Part shown: piece after piece, positions 1-7,544 of the stretch | Numbering within the stretch: the first letter of the stretch is position 1 | Layout: each line of letters begins with the position of its first letter | DNA from: an uncultured Mediterraneibacter sp. | GTDB lineage: Bacteria; Bacillota; Clostridia; Lachnospirales; Lachnospiraceae | Direction: 5' to 3' | DNA length: 42,275 bases | NCBI RefSeq assembly: GCF_944377805.1 | Contig: NZ_CALWFZ010000017.1 | Location: 1-42,275, forward strand | Notes under the pieces: model-generated | What the model was told of the DNA's origin: nothing | The model's database searches: none | What the model saw: the letters and a program-made list of their open reading frames with translations, nothing else | Made by a program: the position numbers and the translations under genes

Positions 1-84
1 CAGTATCTCCAAACAGTATAGCATACAGACCTTGGAGAGGGTCTATAAACACTACTACTATATAATACGAGGAGGAAAGGGGAT
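1..84. other. Leader of the transporter operon
   Basis: These bases precede the first complete gene. They end in a strong ribosome binding site (GAGGAGG at about 69-75) upstream of the ATG at 85. A TATAAT at 61-66 is too close to the ribosome binding site to be a useful -10 box and has no partner -35. A short in-frame tail ending in TAG at 19-21 could be the end of a previous gene, but it is too short to name. Confidence 0.4.
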
Positions 85-1470
85 ATGAACCGTACAAAAC
101 TGTTTCTTTACAAACAGCGATTTGGCTATGGAATGGGAGATTTTGCATGTAATCTTATCTGGCAGGTAATTTCTCTTTATCTGCTGTATTTTTATACAGA
201 TGTCATGGGGCTGCAGCCGGTAGCTATCGCAGCTATGTTCGTAGTGTGCCGCGTAATCGACGCAGTGACAGACGTTCTGGTAGGCTTTGCCATTGATAAG
301 ACAAAATCCAGATGGGGAAAGAGCCGTCCCTGGTTTCTGTTCGGTGCGATTCCGTTTGCTGTGTCCGCTTTTCTGGCGTTCAGCGTTCCGGATATTTCAC
401 CGGATGGCAAGCTCGTCTATGCCTACGCGACTTACATATTTTTATCCTTTATGTACACAGTCGTAAACATCCCGCTTGCTTCAATCCTGCCTGCGATGAC
501 AGATGATGTAAATGAAAGGACTGTTCTTGCGACCTGGAGAAAATTCTTCGCATTCCTGGGATCTACGATTGTCTCCGCCACCGCGCTTACCCTGGTACGA
601 GTTACCGGGAGCGGAAACGAAACGCTGGGATTTCGCATTGTAATGGGCGTCTTTGGTGTTATCGGATGTCTGTGTTTCTTCCTGACATTCGCTCTTACCA
701 GAGAAAATAACCTTCAAACATGCGAAAAACAGGCCACCTTAAAAGAGACAGCCTGCTCTCTGGCGCATAACACTCCCTGGAAACTGTTTGCGTTAAATAT
801 CATGTTTATGTGGACCGGATACTTTCTCCAGTCGTCAGCCCTTATTTACTATTACAAATATTACATCGGGAACACTGCTCTCTCTTCCCTGGTGGCGACG
901 ATCATGACCATGATCCCTATGGCTGCGAACCTGACTGTTCCGTTCCTTGCCAGACGCCTTGGGAAAAGAAACCTGTATTCAACCGCCGCTGCCGTACAGC
1001 TGGCAGGACTTGTGGTAATCCTTCTGGCAGATATGAATACCCGACTTATTATTGCGGGCGCGGTTATCTCAGCCTGCGGTTATGGAATTAAAGAGAGTAT
1101 CTACTTCTCTATGCAGGCGGATCCGGTAGATTACGGCGAATGGAAAACAGGTATCCAGGCAGCTGGAACGCTCTCTTCCATCAACGGATTTCTCGGAAAG
1201 GTCGCGCAGGCCGTCGCAGGTGGTCTCTCCGGGCTTCTGCTGGCATGGGGATCCTACAGCGAATCCGCGGCGGTGCAGTCTTCGGAGGCTTTGTTTGCCA
1301 TCAAAGCCATGTATCTTTACATACCTGCGATCCTGCTCGTATGCTCCATTATAACAATGGCATTCTATAAGCTGGACGGCCAGTTTTCGGTTATCCAAAA
1401 GGAGCTTGCGCAGCGCAGGGCAATACAGAAAAATCAACTCAACAATAATACAGAGGAGACAAAATCATGA
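85..1470 (+). CDS. GPH-family sugar:cation symporter (MelB-like MFS)
   Basis: A 461-residue integral membrane transporter with about twelve hydrophobic segments. The GPH (glycoside-pentoside-hexuronide:cation) signature is clear: RVIDAVTDVLVG at residues 56-67, where the acidic residues correspond to the cation site of MelB, followed by DKTKSRWGKSRPW at 71-83 in the first cytoplasmic loop. Family members import sugars or glycosides with Na+ or H+. The start is set by the GAGGAGG element just upstream. The gene overlaps the next one by four bases (ATGA), so the two are translationally coupled. The substrate cannot be read from the sequence. The downstream GH78-like gene suggests a rhamnose-containing or related plant glycoside, but that is inference from context. 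Confidence 0.9.
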   Translation: MNRTKLFLYKQRFGYGMGDFACNLIWQVISLYLLYFYTDVMGLQPVAIAAMFVVCRVIDAVTDVLVGFAIDKTKSRWGKSRPWFLFGAIPFAVSAFLAFSVPDISPDGKLVYAYATYIFLSFMYTVVNIPLASILPAMTDDVNERTVLATWRKFFAFLGSTIVSATALTLVRVTGSGNETLGFRIVMGVFGVIGCLCFFLTFALTRENNLQTCEKQATLKETACSLAHNTPWKLFALNIMFMWTGYFLQSSALIYYYKYYIGNTALSSLVATIMTMIPMAANLTVPFLARRLGKRNLYSTAAAVQLAGLVVILLADMNTRLIIAGAVISACGYGIKESIYFSMQADPVDYGEWKTGIQAAGTLSSINGFLGKVAQAVAGGLSGLLLAWGSYSESAAVQSSEALFAIKAMYLYIPAILLVCSIITMAFYKLDGQFSVIQKELAQRRAIQKNQLNNNTEETKS

Positions 1471-2723
1471 GTAACACGAATTCAAAGAAATATATGCCCC
1501 TGGTAGGGGCCGCCGGAATCGGATCCATGCTTGGTTCCGGCATCATCATCGGCCTGTCCGCCACCATCACCGTATGGCAGGAAGGTCTGGGTCTTTCAAC
1601 AGGCGAGGTCGGTATTCTTTCAGGTGCACTGACCTTTGCCATTGCCGCCGGATCACTTCTGGCCGGATATGTGACTAAACTTATGGGGCTGATCCGCGCG
1701 TTTAATTACATGAATATACTATATGCGGCAGGCGCTCTGATCTGCGTACTGTCCGGCAACTTCTATATGCTCCTTGTCGGACTGATCCTTACCGGATTTG
1801 CATCCGGCGCTGATCTTCCCATCAGTCTTACTGTCATATCTCACGATGCGCCGGACGAAAAGACTTCTGCCGGACTCGTCGCGTCTACACAGGTGTTCTG
1901 GCAGATCGGCGTGCTGGGATCCTATGCTATGGCCTTCATTGTTTCCAGAGTGGAAGGCGCTTTTGGGGCAAGAATCGTATTTGGAATTCTCGGTGGACTG
2001 GCAGTGATCGCGTTTATGTGGAGAATCTTTTCGCAGAAATTTAAAGAATTGCACCGTGAAGGAGATCGTTATCGTGCCGCCGAAGGCACAAAAAGCAACA
2101 CAGAAGTATCTTTTAGAACTTTATTTAAAGGGAATGCAAAGAGTAAATACCTTTCCTTCTTCCTTAGCATTATCATTTTCTATGTATGCTGGAATCTGCT
2201 GGCAAATACATTCGGACAGTTCCAGACTTATATGCTTGTTAAAGCAAATGCGTCTCAGGCACTGGCGACAGGCTGCGGAATCGCTTTGAATATTGCAGGA
2301 TTGATCTGCGGCATTCTCTTCGCTTCTGCTGCTGGCAGCAAACATAGAAACAAGTTCTTCTATGTAGGCATTGTCATCCAGGCGGCAGCCATGATCGGCA
2401 TTGCCCTGGGCGGTGGCGCGCTGTTTATGATCGTTGCTATGATCGCCTGCTATAACATCGGTAATCAGTTCGCAGGAGAATCCATCTACAAAGTATGGAC
2501 ACAGGAATCCTTCCCGTCAGAAGCAAGAGCTTCCATGCAGGGATTTATCAATGGATTTTCCAGACTGTGCTGTGGTCTGTTCGCTCTTGTCACGCCGTAT
2601 CTGGTTGTTCCGGAGCGCATACAGTCAACTATGTATGGCTTTGCGGTAATCGTACTTATCAGCGCGGCAGCCGGCACGATAATGCTACGTCTGCAAAAGA
2701 AATACGGCGTTGGACAGATGTAA
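1467..2723 (+). CDS. Major facilitator superfamily transporter
   Basis: A 418-residue protein, hydrophobic along its length, with the two-half MFS layout and a charged central loop at about residues 190-220. The N-terminal half has glycine-rich transmembrane helices (GAAGIGSMLGSGIIIGLSAT) and a loop with acidic residues near DLPISLTVISHDAPDEKTSAG, as in sugar-transporting MFS members. It starts inside the stop of the GPH symporter, with AGAGGAGAC before the ATG. Two different transporters next to one glycosidase suggest two related substrates, or import plus export. No substrate motif is recognisable. It could equally be assigned to a metabolite:H+ or drug-like MFS family by sequence alone. 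Confidence 0.85.
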   Translation: MSNTNSKKYMPLVGAAGIGSMLGSGIIIGLSATITVWQEGLGLSTGEVGILSGALTFAIAAGSLLAGYVTKLMGLIRAFNYMNILYAAGALICVLSGNFYMLLVGLILTGFASGADLPISLTVISHDAPDEKTSAGLVASTQVFWQIGVLGSYAMAFIVSRVEGAFGARIVFGILGGLAVIAFMWRIFSQKFKELHREGDRYRAAEGTKSNTEVSFRTLFKGNAKSKYLSFFLSIIIFYVCWNLLANTFGQFQTYMLVKANASQALATGCGIALNIAGLICGILFASAAGSKHRNKFFYVGIVIQAAAMIGIALGGGALFMIVAMIACYNIGNQFAGESIYKVWTQESFPSEARASMQGFINGFSRLCCGLFALVTPYLVVPERIQSTMYGFAVIVLISAAAGTIMLRLQKKYGVGQM

Positions 2724-2738
2724 AAGGAGGCTGAGATA

Positions 2739-4319
2739 ATGGCATTTACATTTCAGATCAATAAAGACGTAGAATTCATACATGACGAAAAATTACTTAA
2801 AAAGGCGGAAGAAAACAGACCTGTGATCCGGTCGGAAAAAGTTTCTCCTTCCCGCATCGTAGAAATCGTTTATAATCACGCCTGGTTAAACGGTGCAAAA
2901 GCGGAAACAAGCAACAAGGATATCTCACAACTGTCGACTTACGGATGGAAAAGAGACGACCGACTGATCCTGGATTTCGGAGACCACAGAGTTGGAAATT
3001 TTGAAGTTGATATTGACCAGACCGGATCGCCAATGGACGCTCCCCTATATCTACGCATTAAGTTTGCAGAAGTGCCGGCCGAGCTTACAGCGGAATCTTC
3101 GGACTATGACGGGTGGCTGAGCCGCTCCTGGATCCAGGAAGAATTCATTCATCTGGATAAGCTACCCGCCAGACTGTCTCTTCCGAGACGCTACAGTTTT
3201 CGCTATGTGGAACTGAAAATAATCGACACATCTCCGAAATGGCAGGCAGTGTTTTCTGATCCGGTTGTAACTACAGAGACGTCTGCAGATGCTTCCACAT
3301 TCCAGCCTCTCTGCCTGAAGGACGAAAAACTGCAGCGTATTTATGACGTAGGGCTCAAAACACTGGCAGACTGTATGCAGGACGTATTTGAAGACGGCCC
3401 GAAAAGAGACCGCAGACTTTGGCTCGGCGATCTCCGCCTCCAGGCTCTCGCCGATTATGCATCCTTTGACAATACTGCGCTGGTGAAACGCTGTCTGTAT
3501 CTGTTTGCCGGCATGACAACAAAAGAAGGAAAAATATCCGCCAATGTATTCGTCAGCCCGAAAAACATTCCGGATGACACTTTCCTTTTTGAATATAGCC
3601 TGTTTTTCATCTCTGTACTGTATGATCTGCATCAGGCTCATCCGGATACAGCTCTCGTAAAAGAATTGTATCCGACGGCAAAAAAACAGATAGACATTTC
3701 TCTTCAGATGTTTGGTGAAGAAGGCAGATTAGTTCCGGACGAGGATTATCCGGTTTTTGTAGACTGGTCTAATGAGTTCAACAAGGATACAGCCGGACAG
3801 GCAGAAATGATCTATGTGCTGAAGCAGTTTATCTCACTTGCCAAGATTGCTGAAGATCCGGATATAGAATCCTATCGCAAGAAGCTGTCTCTCATCAGCG
3901 ATTACGCAAAAGAAAAGCTGTATCGACAGGAGCGTAAACTGTTTGTCACAGGAAATGATGAATATAATATCGCAAGCCAGGTCTGGATGGTATTGGCTGG
4001 CGTTATGAGTCAGGAAGAAAACAAGGAAATCATGCAGACTGTAGTCCGAGAACTGTTCCCTGTCAAAGGCATCGCTACGCCATATATGTATCACCATATT
4101 GTAGAGGCGCTTTTTGAGGCGGGCCTAAGAGAAGACGCCGTGTCTCTGATGAAAAACTACTGGGGAAAGATGATCGATCTCGGCGCGGATACCTTCTGGG
4201 AAGCTTTTGATCCTAATATGCCGGAATACTCTCCTTACGGAAGTCCGATTATAAATAGTTACTGTCATGCATGGAGCTGTACACCGGTCTACCTGATCAA
4301 AAAGTATCTGACAGAATAA
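2739..4319 (+). CDS. GH78-like (alpha-L-rhamnosidase-type) glycoside hydrolase
   Basis: A 526-residue protein without a signal peptide, so probably cytoplasmic. The N-terminal ~190 residues look like beta-sandwich sequence. From about residue 195 an (alpha/alpha)6-barrel begins, with the GH78-type motif EDGPKRDRRLWLGDLRLQ at about 218-235. Further family-like positions are DWSNEFNKDTAGQAE at about 341 and ADTFWEAFDP at about 482; the latter has the TxWE pattern that often carries a catalytic Glu in GH78. It is shorter than typical alpha-L-rhamnosidases (about 700-1000 residues) and lacks the extra carbohydrate-binding sandwich domains. It starts 15 bases after the MFS gene with AAAGGAGG upstream, so it is the third gene of the operon. 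The likely role is cleavage of an imported rhamnoside or similar terminal sugar. Exact specificity is unknown. Confidence 0.75.
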   Translation: MAFTFQINKDVEFIHDEKLLKKAEENRPVIRSEKVSPSRIVEIVYNHAWLNGAKAETSNKDISQLSTYGWKRDDRLILDFGDHRVGNFEVDIDQTGSPMDAPLYLRIKFAEVPAELTAESSDYDGWLSRSWIQEEFIHLDKLPARLSLPRRYSFRYVELKIIDTSPKWQAVFSDPVVTTETSADASTFQPLCLKDEKLQRIYDVGLKTLADCMQDVFEDGPKRDRRLWLGDLRLQALADYASFDNTALVKRCLYLFAGMTTKEGKISANVFVSPKNIPDDTFLFEYSLFFISVLYDLHQAHPDTALVKELYPTAKKQIDISLQMFGEEGRLVPDEDYPVFVDWSNEFNKDTAGQAEMIYVLKQFISLAKIAEDPDIESYRKKLSLISDYAKEKLYRQERKLFVTGNDEYNIASQVWMVLAGVMSQEENKEIMQTVVRELFPVKGIATPYMYHHIVEALFEAGLREDAVSLMKNYWGKMIDLGADTFWEAFDPNMPEYSPYGSPIINSYCHAWSCTPVYLIKKYLTE

Positions 4320-4347
4320 ATTTAAAACAGGGTTGCAGGAATTAAAT

Positions 4348-4375
4348 AGCCCCTCTCCACGAAGGAAAAGGGGCT
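4348..4375 (+). terminator. Hairpin after the glycosidase gene
   Basis: The arms AGCCCCT (4348-4354) and AGGGGCT (4369-4375) can pair around a purine-rich loop, 29 bases after the glycosidase stop. The following TTATTC is only weakly U-rich, so termination strength is uncertain. It also borders the degraded region on the other strand. Confidence 0.5.
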
Positions 4376-4386
4376 TATTCATCAAA

Positions 4387-4609
4387 TTATTGAAGGATGA
4401 GTCTGTCGCCGCTTTCCATGCTGAGGTTTTCGTCCAGCGTGTTGACAGACCAGGAGACACGAGCGTCCGGAAAGGTTTTGAGAGGCATAGCAGTACCGGC
4501 AGGCGTGGGTGCAGCCCACATAGGGATTCACAGAATAGTCGCTCACCGGCAGATTGGATTTTGTAAGGACGCTTTTGGCTTCTATCTCTCGAATGATCGG
4601 TTCCATCAT
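4387..4609 (-). pseudogene. Remnant of a radical SAM protein (mobile-pair protein B-like)
   Basis: Reading from the ATG at about 4606, the first ~45 residues are a clean radical SAM N-terminus: EAKSVLTKSNLP, then NPYVGCTHACRYCYAS with the CxxxCxxC iron-sulfur motif. After the codons for CYAS the reading frame changes. The other frame then gives LKTFPDARVSWSVNTLDE, which is an internal segment normally found roughly 80 residues further on in the SPL-related radical SAM family. It ends a few codons later at a TAA (4387-4389). About 80 codons are therefore missing, the junction is out of frame, and the C-terminal half is absent. The order of motifs resembles 'radical SAM mobile pair protein B', named from memory of that family. 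The gene cannot make an active enzyme. Confidence 0.75.
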
Positions 4610-4629
4610 ATTATCACCCATAGATTCGT

Positions 4630-4743
4630 TTATTTCCATCTGCCATAATGCAGTTGCTTGTTGAGGTCGGCAACATTTTGTTTCAATACCATCTTTTGAG
4701 CACAAGTATAAAATTCAGTGTCTTTATATTCTTTGTAAGCGGA
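4630..4743 (-). other. Possible remnant of a small regulator upstream of the radical SAM fragment
   Basis: A 37-codon stretch, open from stop to stop and without a start codon of its own, ends in KQNVADLNKQLHYGRWK just upstream of the radical SAM fragment. Its charged, helical character looks like the C-terminal helix of a MarR- or MerR-type regulator. Such regulators accompany radical SAM mobile pairs, so this may be another decayed piece of the same element. The call rests on style and position only. Confidence 0.2.
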
Positions 4744-4840
4744 TTAAATAAATGAAAACAGCCAATGCAAAAATGGAGCGATACTTTTTTACAAGTACTT
4801 TCATTGCGTCCGCCTGTAACATCCCAAGCCAGTGTACGTT

Positions 4841-5239
4841 TCATTTGATAATTTCATTACTTTCATCTTCATTACTCCTTTCTAATTCATTTAAAAATTT
4901 AATTATTTTATGGATTTTTCTACTATTGTACTCCATATAATCTAAATAATATTTTTTCACACACGCAGCCCGCAATTCTTTTTTATATAACCATTCATTC
5001 GCATAGAGCTCACTCATTCCGTATGTGACTATATGCTGATAGCCTTTCTGAGATTCATAAACAGAATATCCGTCAAGATAATTATCGCCTCCGAAAATCG
5101 CTCTTGCGTGGATATTTGTACCGTAATGGGCAGGCTCCTGTCCGGGATACAGCCGGTCAAACTCTCTATCGATGGCATCCCAGCCGGGTGCCCAGTCATC
5201 GACCTTCTCCATCCTTTCCATATATTCCTCTCTTGTCAT
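4841..5239 (-). CDS. Truncated SUFU-domain (immunity-like) protein with a foreign tail
   Basis: A 132-residue ORF with a good ribosome binding site (GGGAGG, 9 bases before ATG). Residues 1 to about 85 are typical of the bacterial suppressor-of-fused (SUFU) family: APGWDAIDREFDRLYPGQEP, HYGTNIHARAIFGGDNYLDG, YSVYESQ and VTYGMSELYANE. Bacterial SUFU proteins are usually about 170-240 residues and often act as immunity proteins in polymorphic toxin systems. After YANE the sequence stops resembling the family and becomes a lysine-rich helical tail (WLYKKELRAACVKKYY and onward). The C-terminal half of the domain is therefore missing and replaced. Whether it is expressed as a functional protein is doubtful. 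It sits 15 bases after a small frameshifted gene on the same strand. It is not an obvious partner of any toxin gene in this window. Confidence 0.6.
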   Translation of the reverse strand: MTREEYMERMEKVDDWAPGWDAIDREFDRLYPGQEPAHYGTNIHARAIFGGDNYLDGYSVYESQKGYQHIVTYGMSELYANEWLYKKELRAACVKKYYLDYMEYNSRKIHKIIKFLNELERSNEDESNEIIK

Positions 5240-5254
5240 TTTGCAATACCTCCC

Positions 5255-5478
5255 TCATTTCTTTGTAGTGATTTTTTTCGCATCAACATGCCGCGTAAGA
5301 TATGCGTCCATGTCCTCAATACCTGTCATGCTCTGTCGTCTCACCGTTATGCCGGATCCACTGGATTGAGTCAGCCAATGCGCAAAATTCTCTAAAGCCG
5401 ACTTCCCCCGTCGAATCTTGCGATATTCCCGGCATCATCTTCAATCTGTACATAGCATTTTGTTCCTGTAATCTTCAT
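5255..5478 (-). pseudogene. Small frameshifted gene upstream of the SUFU-like ORF
   Basis: Starting at the ATG at 5476-5478 (AGAGAGGG upstream), translation gives MKITGTKCYVQIEDDAGN, IARFDG, and then stops early. Adding one G to the run of five Gs restores a continuous 74-residue frame that continues KSALENFAHWLTQ, ITVRRQSMTGIEDMDAYLTR and HVDAKKITTKK. It ends at TGA 5255-5257, just before the ribosome binding site of the SUFU-like gene. The actual length, 224 bases, is one short of 75 codons. The start weakly resembles short Imm74-type immunity proteins; the rest is not recognised. The five-G run could be decay, a sequencing error, or a slippage site. Confidence 0.5.
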
Positions 5479-5541
5479 CTCACAGTGCCCTCTCTTATGA
5501 TACGGCTGTGCATAACGTATCCAAATACGAAAAAACCGCAT

Positions 5542-6021
5542 TTATTTGTGATATGGTTCTCCAGTTATAATACGGTATCCCCGATACACCTGCTCCAGCA
5601 ATATGACCCTCATCAACTGATGAGGGAATGTCATTTTTGAGAAACTCAACGCATAATCTGACCGCTTCAGCACCTCTTTGCCCAGTCCAATGGATCCGCC
5701 AATCACAAACACTATGCTGCTTTTTCCCTGTATTCCCAGCGTTTCGATCTTCCGGGCAAATTCTTCTGAGGAAAGCATACTTCCGCCGATTTCGAGAGTG
5801 ATCACATACATATCTTCCCTGATATATTTTAAGATCCGCTCTCCTTCTTTTGAACGAATACTATCTTCCACTGTCTCACTGGCCTGATCCGGGGTCTTTT
5901 CGTCCGCAACCTCAATGATCTCCAGCTTACAGTAACGGCTCAGCCGTTTACTGTACTCGGCAATCGCGTCCCTTAAGTATTTCTCTTTTATCTTTCCTAC
6001 TGTGATTAATGTTATTTTCAT
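5542..6021 (-). CDS. rlmH: 23S rRNA (pseudouridine1915-N3)-methyltransferase RlmH
   Basis: At 159 residues it has exactly the usual RlmH length. It starts [20 protein letters not shown] and ends with the conserved [12 protein letters not shown]. The SPOUT-class SAM-binding trefoil knot is visible in [14 protein letters not shown] (about residues 103-116), and the [16 protein letters not shown] helix precedes the C-terminus. It methylates pseudouridine 1915 in helix 69 of 23S rRNA in the assembled 70S ribosome, using S-adenosylmethionine. It begins about 40 bases after the FAD/Rieske gene with AAAGAGGAG before the ATG, so it is probably co-transcribed with it. No clear terminator follows. The downstream region is the patch of decayed genes. 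Confidence 0.97.
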   Translation of the reverse strand: MKITLITVGKIKEKYLRDAIAEYSKRLSRYCKLEIIEVADEKTPDQASETVEDSIRSKEGERILKYIREDMYVITLEIGGSMLSSEEFARKIETLGIQGKSSIVFVIGGSIGLGKEVLKRSDYALSFSKMTFPHQLMRVILLEQVYRGYRIITGEPYHK

Positions 6022-6060
6022 TGTACTCCTCTTTTGTGTATCCCGCTGACTTCGTCACTG

Positions 6061-7494
6061 TCATTTGTTCTGAATCCCTTCCTGCGCCGGGCCATCCAGA
6101 AGGTTTCCCATACAGTCAAAGCGCGAGCCATGACAGGGGCAGTCCCACGAATGCTCATCCGGATTCCAGACCAGCTCGCATCCCATGTGCGGACAGACGA
6201 TGTCAACCTGATAAATCTCTCCCTCTTCTGTCTTATATACTCCTGCTTTGCCCTGCGGGGTGTCGACAACCGCTCCGTGTCCGCGCTCAAGAGCACTTAC
6301 CGTCTCGTCCGGCAGATGAAAGAATCGTTTTGTCAGTCCTTTCACGGCCTTTCCGCTGTCTTTGAGAATCTGCGGCAATTCTTCCGCCGAAAATCTTGAG
6401 GGAGCAAATACTTCTACAAAGGGATTTTCTTTCCCACAGATCATATCTCTGAGAAGCATTGCGGATACCATCGACGAACTCATTCCCCATTTCTGAAAAC
6501 CTGTTGCCACATACCAGTCCGTCCGGTCTGCGGCATACTGCCCGATAAATGGAATTCCGTCTGATGTTATGCAGTCCTGCGCCGACCACTGCGCCGCTAT
6601 ACAGCTCCCGGGATATAGCTGTTCTGCAGACACTTTCAATCTCTCATAGCAGCCGTCTTCCCGATTTTCCCCGGTGCGGTGTCCCTGACCACCAAGCAGG
6701 ATATATTTATCGTACTGTCGGAAAGAAAGGGTATCTTTTCCGGCTCCGATATACATACCATTTAATGTGCCGGCGCCCTCCAGGGCGAGAACATAAGAGC
6801 GCTCCTGATGCATCCTTGCAAAATACATGCCGGGAAAGTTTATAAAAGGAAAATGTGCGGCAAACACTATCTTTTCCGCTCTCACGCTCCCGCCGGATGT
6901 CTTTATCAGATTTCCCTCTACATCCGTAACCGGAGTATCTTCGTAAACTGTCATATGTTCTGAGAGCGCCTCGATAAATTTCAAAGGGTGAAACTGTGCC
7001 TGATTCGGAAAGCAGACCGCGCCCGCACATGGAACCGGAATCTCGATCTGCGTCTTAAATGAAGCGTCAATCCCAAGCTTTTGGGCCGCTTCCGTCTCCA
7101 TTTTCAGTTTTTCGCCATCATCAGAATAAACGTACGCGTCTGCTTCTGTCAAATCACAGTCAATATTCTCATCGCGTACGATCTTTTTATACTCCTCTAC
7201 CGCGTACTGGTTTGCCTGCACATACTTTCTGGCCGTTTCCTCGCCCTTTTTCTCAATAAATGAATGACAGAACAGCCCATGCTGCGAGGTGATTTTGGCA
7301 GTCGTGTTTTTTGTCTGCCCTCCTCCGATCTGATCTGCCTCCAAAACGACGATGCGCGCTCCGGCTCTTTCAAGCTGCCACGCAGTCAGTATTCCGGCCA
7401 TGCCTCCGCCTATTACCGCCACCTCTGTCTCGATATTCTGGTTCAGAGCGGCGTATTTCTTCCTCCTGTATGTCTTGCTCCATATGGACTCCAT
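6061..7494 (-). CDS. FAD-dependent oxidoreductase with C-terminal Rieske [2Fe-2S] domain
   Basis: A 477-residue fusion. The N-terminal DadA/glycine-oxidase-like fold begins with the dinucleotide-binding motif VAVIGGGMAGILTAWQLE and EADQIGGGQT. Substrate-domain motifs such as GGQGHRTGE follow, and the FAD domain closes with VATGFQKWGMSSSM. The C-terminal ~60 residues are a Rieske domain with C434-x-H436 and C452-x-x-H455 as cluster ligands, plus C439 and C454 at the disulfide positions. The family is widespread in Firmicutes (YhfW-like), but its substrate and electron partner are not established. The protein ends only about 20 residues after the second ligand pair, slightly short for the family. 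The ribosome binding site is ACAGGAGG. It lies between helD and rlmH on the same strand with short gaps. Confidence 0.9.
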   Translation of the reverse strand: MESIWSKTYRRKKYAALNQNIETEVAVIGGGMAGILTAWQLERAGARIVVLEADQIGGGQTKNTTAKITSQHGLFCHSFIEKKGEETARKYVQANQYAVEEYKKIVRDENIDCDLTEADAYVYSDDGEKLKMETEAAQKLGIDASFKTQIEIPVPCAGAVCFPNQAQFHPLKFIEALSEHMTVYEDTPVTDVEGNLIKTSGGSVRAEKIVFAAHFPFINFPGMYFARMHQERSYVLALEGAGTLNGMYIGAGKDTLSFRQYDKYILLGGQGHRTGENREDGCYERLKVSAEQLYPGSCIAAQWSAQDCITSDGIPFIGQYAADRTDWYVATGFQKWGMSSSMVSAMLLRDMICGKENPFVEVFAPSRFSAEELPQILKDSGKAVKGLTKRFFHLPDETVSALERGHGAVVDTPQGKAGVYKTEEGEIYQVDIVCPHMGCELVWNPDEHSWDCPCHGSRFDCMGNLLDGPAQEGIQNK

Positions 7495-7544
7495 ATTCTG
7501 CCTCCTGTGGTTTTTTACTTATAACATCCCCCGCAGGTGCCAGT

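Noticed and set aside
61-66. TATAAT near the left edge as a -10 box for the transporter operon
   Set aside because: The predicted start point would fall inside the ribosome binding site, and no -35 lies at 16-18 bases.
4682-4845. A 54-codon minus-strand ORF starting MKRTLAWDVTGG after the SUFU-like gene
   Set aside because: No ribosome binding site at proper distance, no recognisable motif, and it overlaps the regulator-like remnant in another frame. It is probably chance reading in decayed sequence.
4752-4940. Hydrophobic plus-strand ORF of 62 codons
   Set aside because: It runs antisense through the tail of the SUFU-like gene; the Leu/Ile/Ser-rich composition is explained by the complement of lysine- and glutamate-rich codons.
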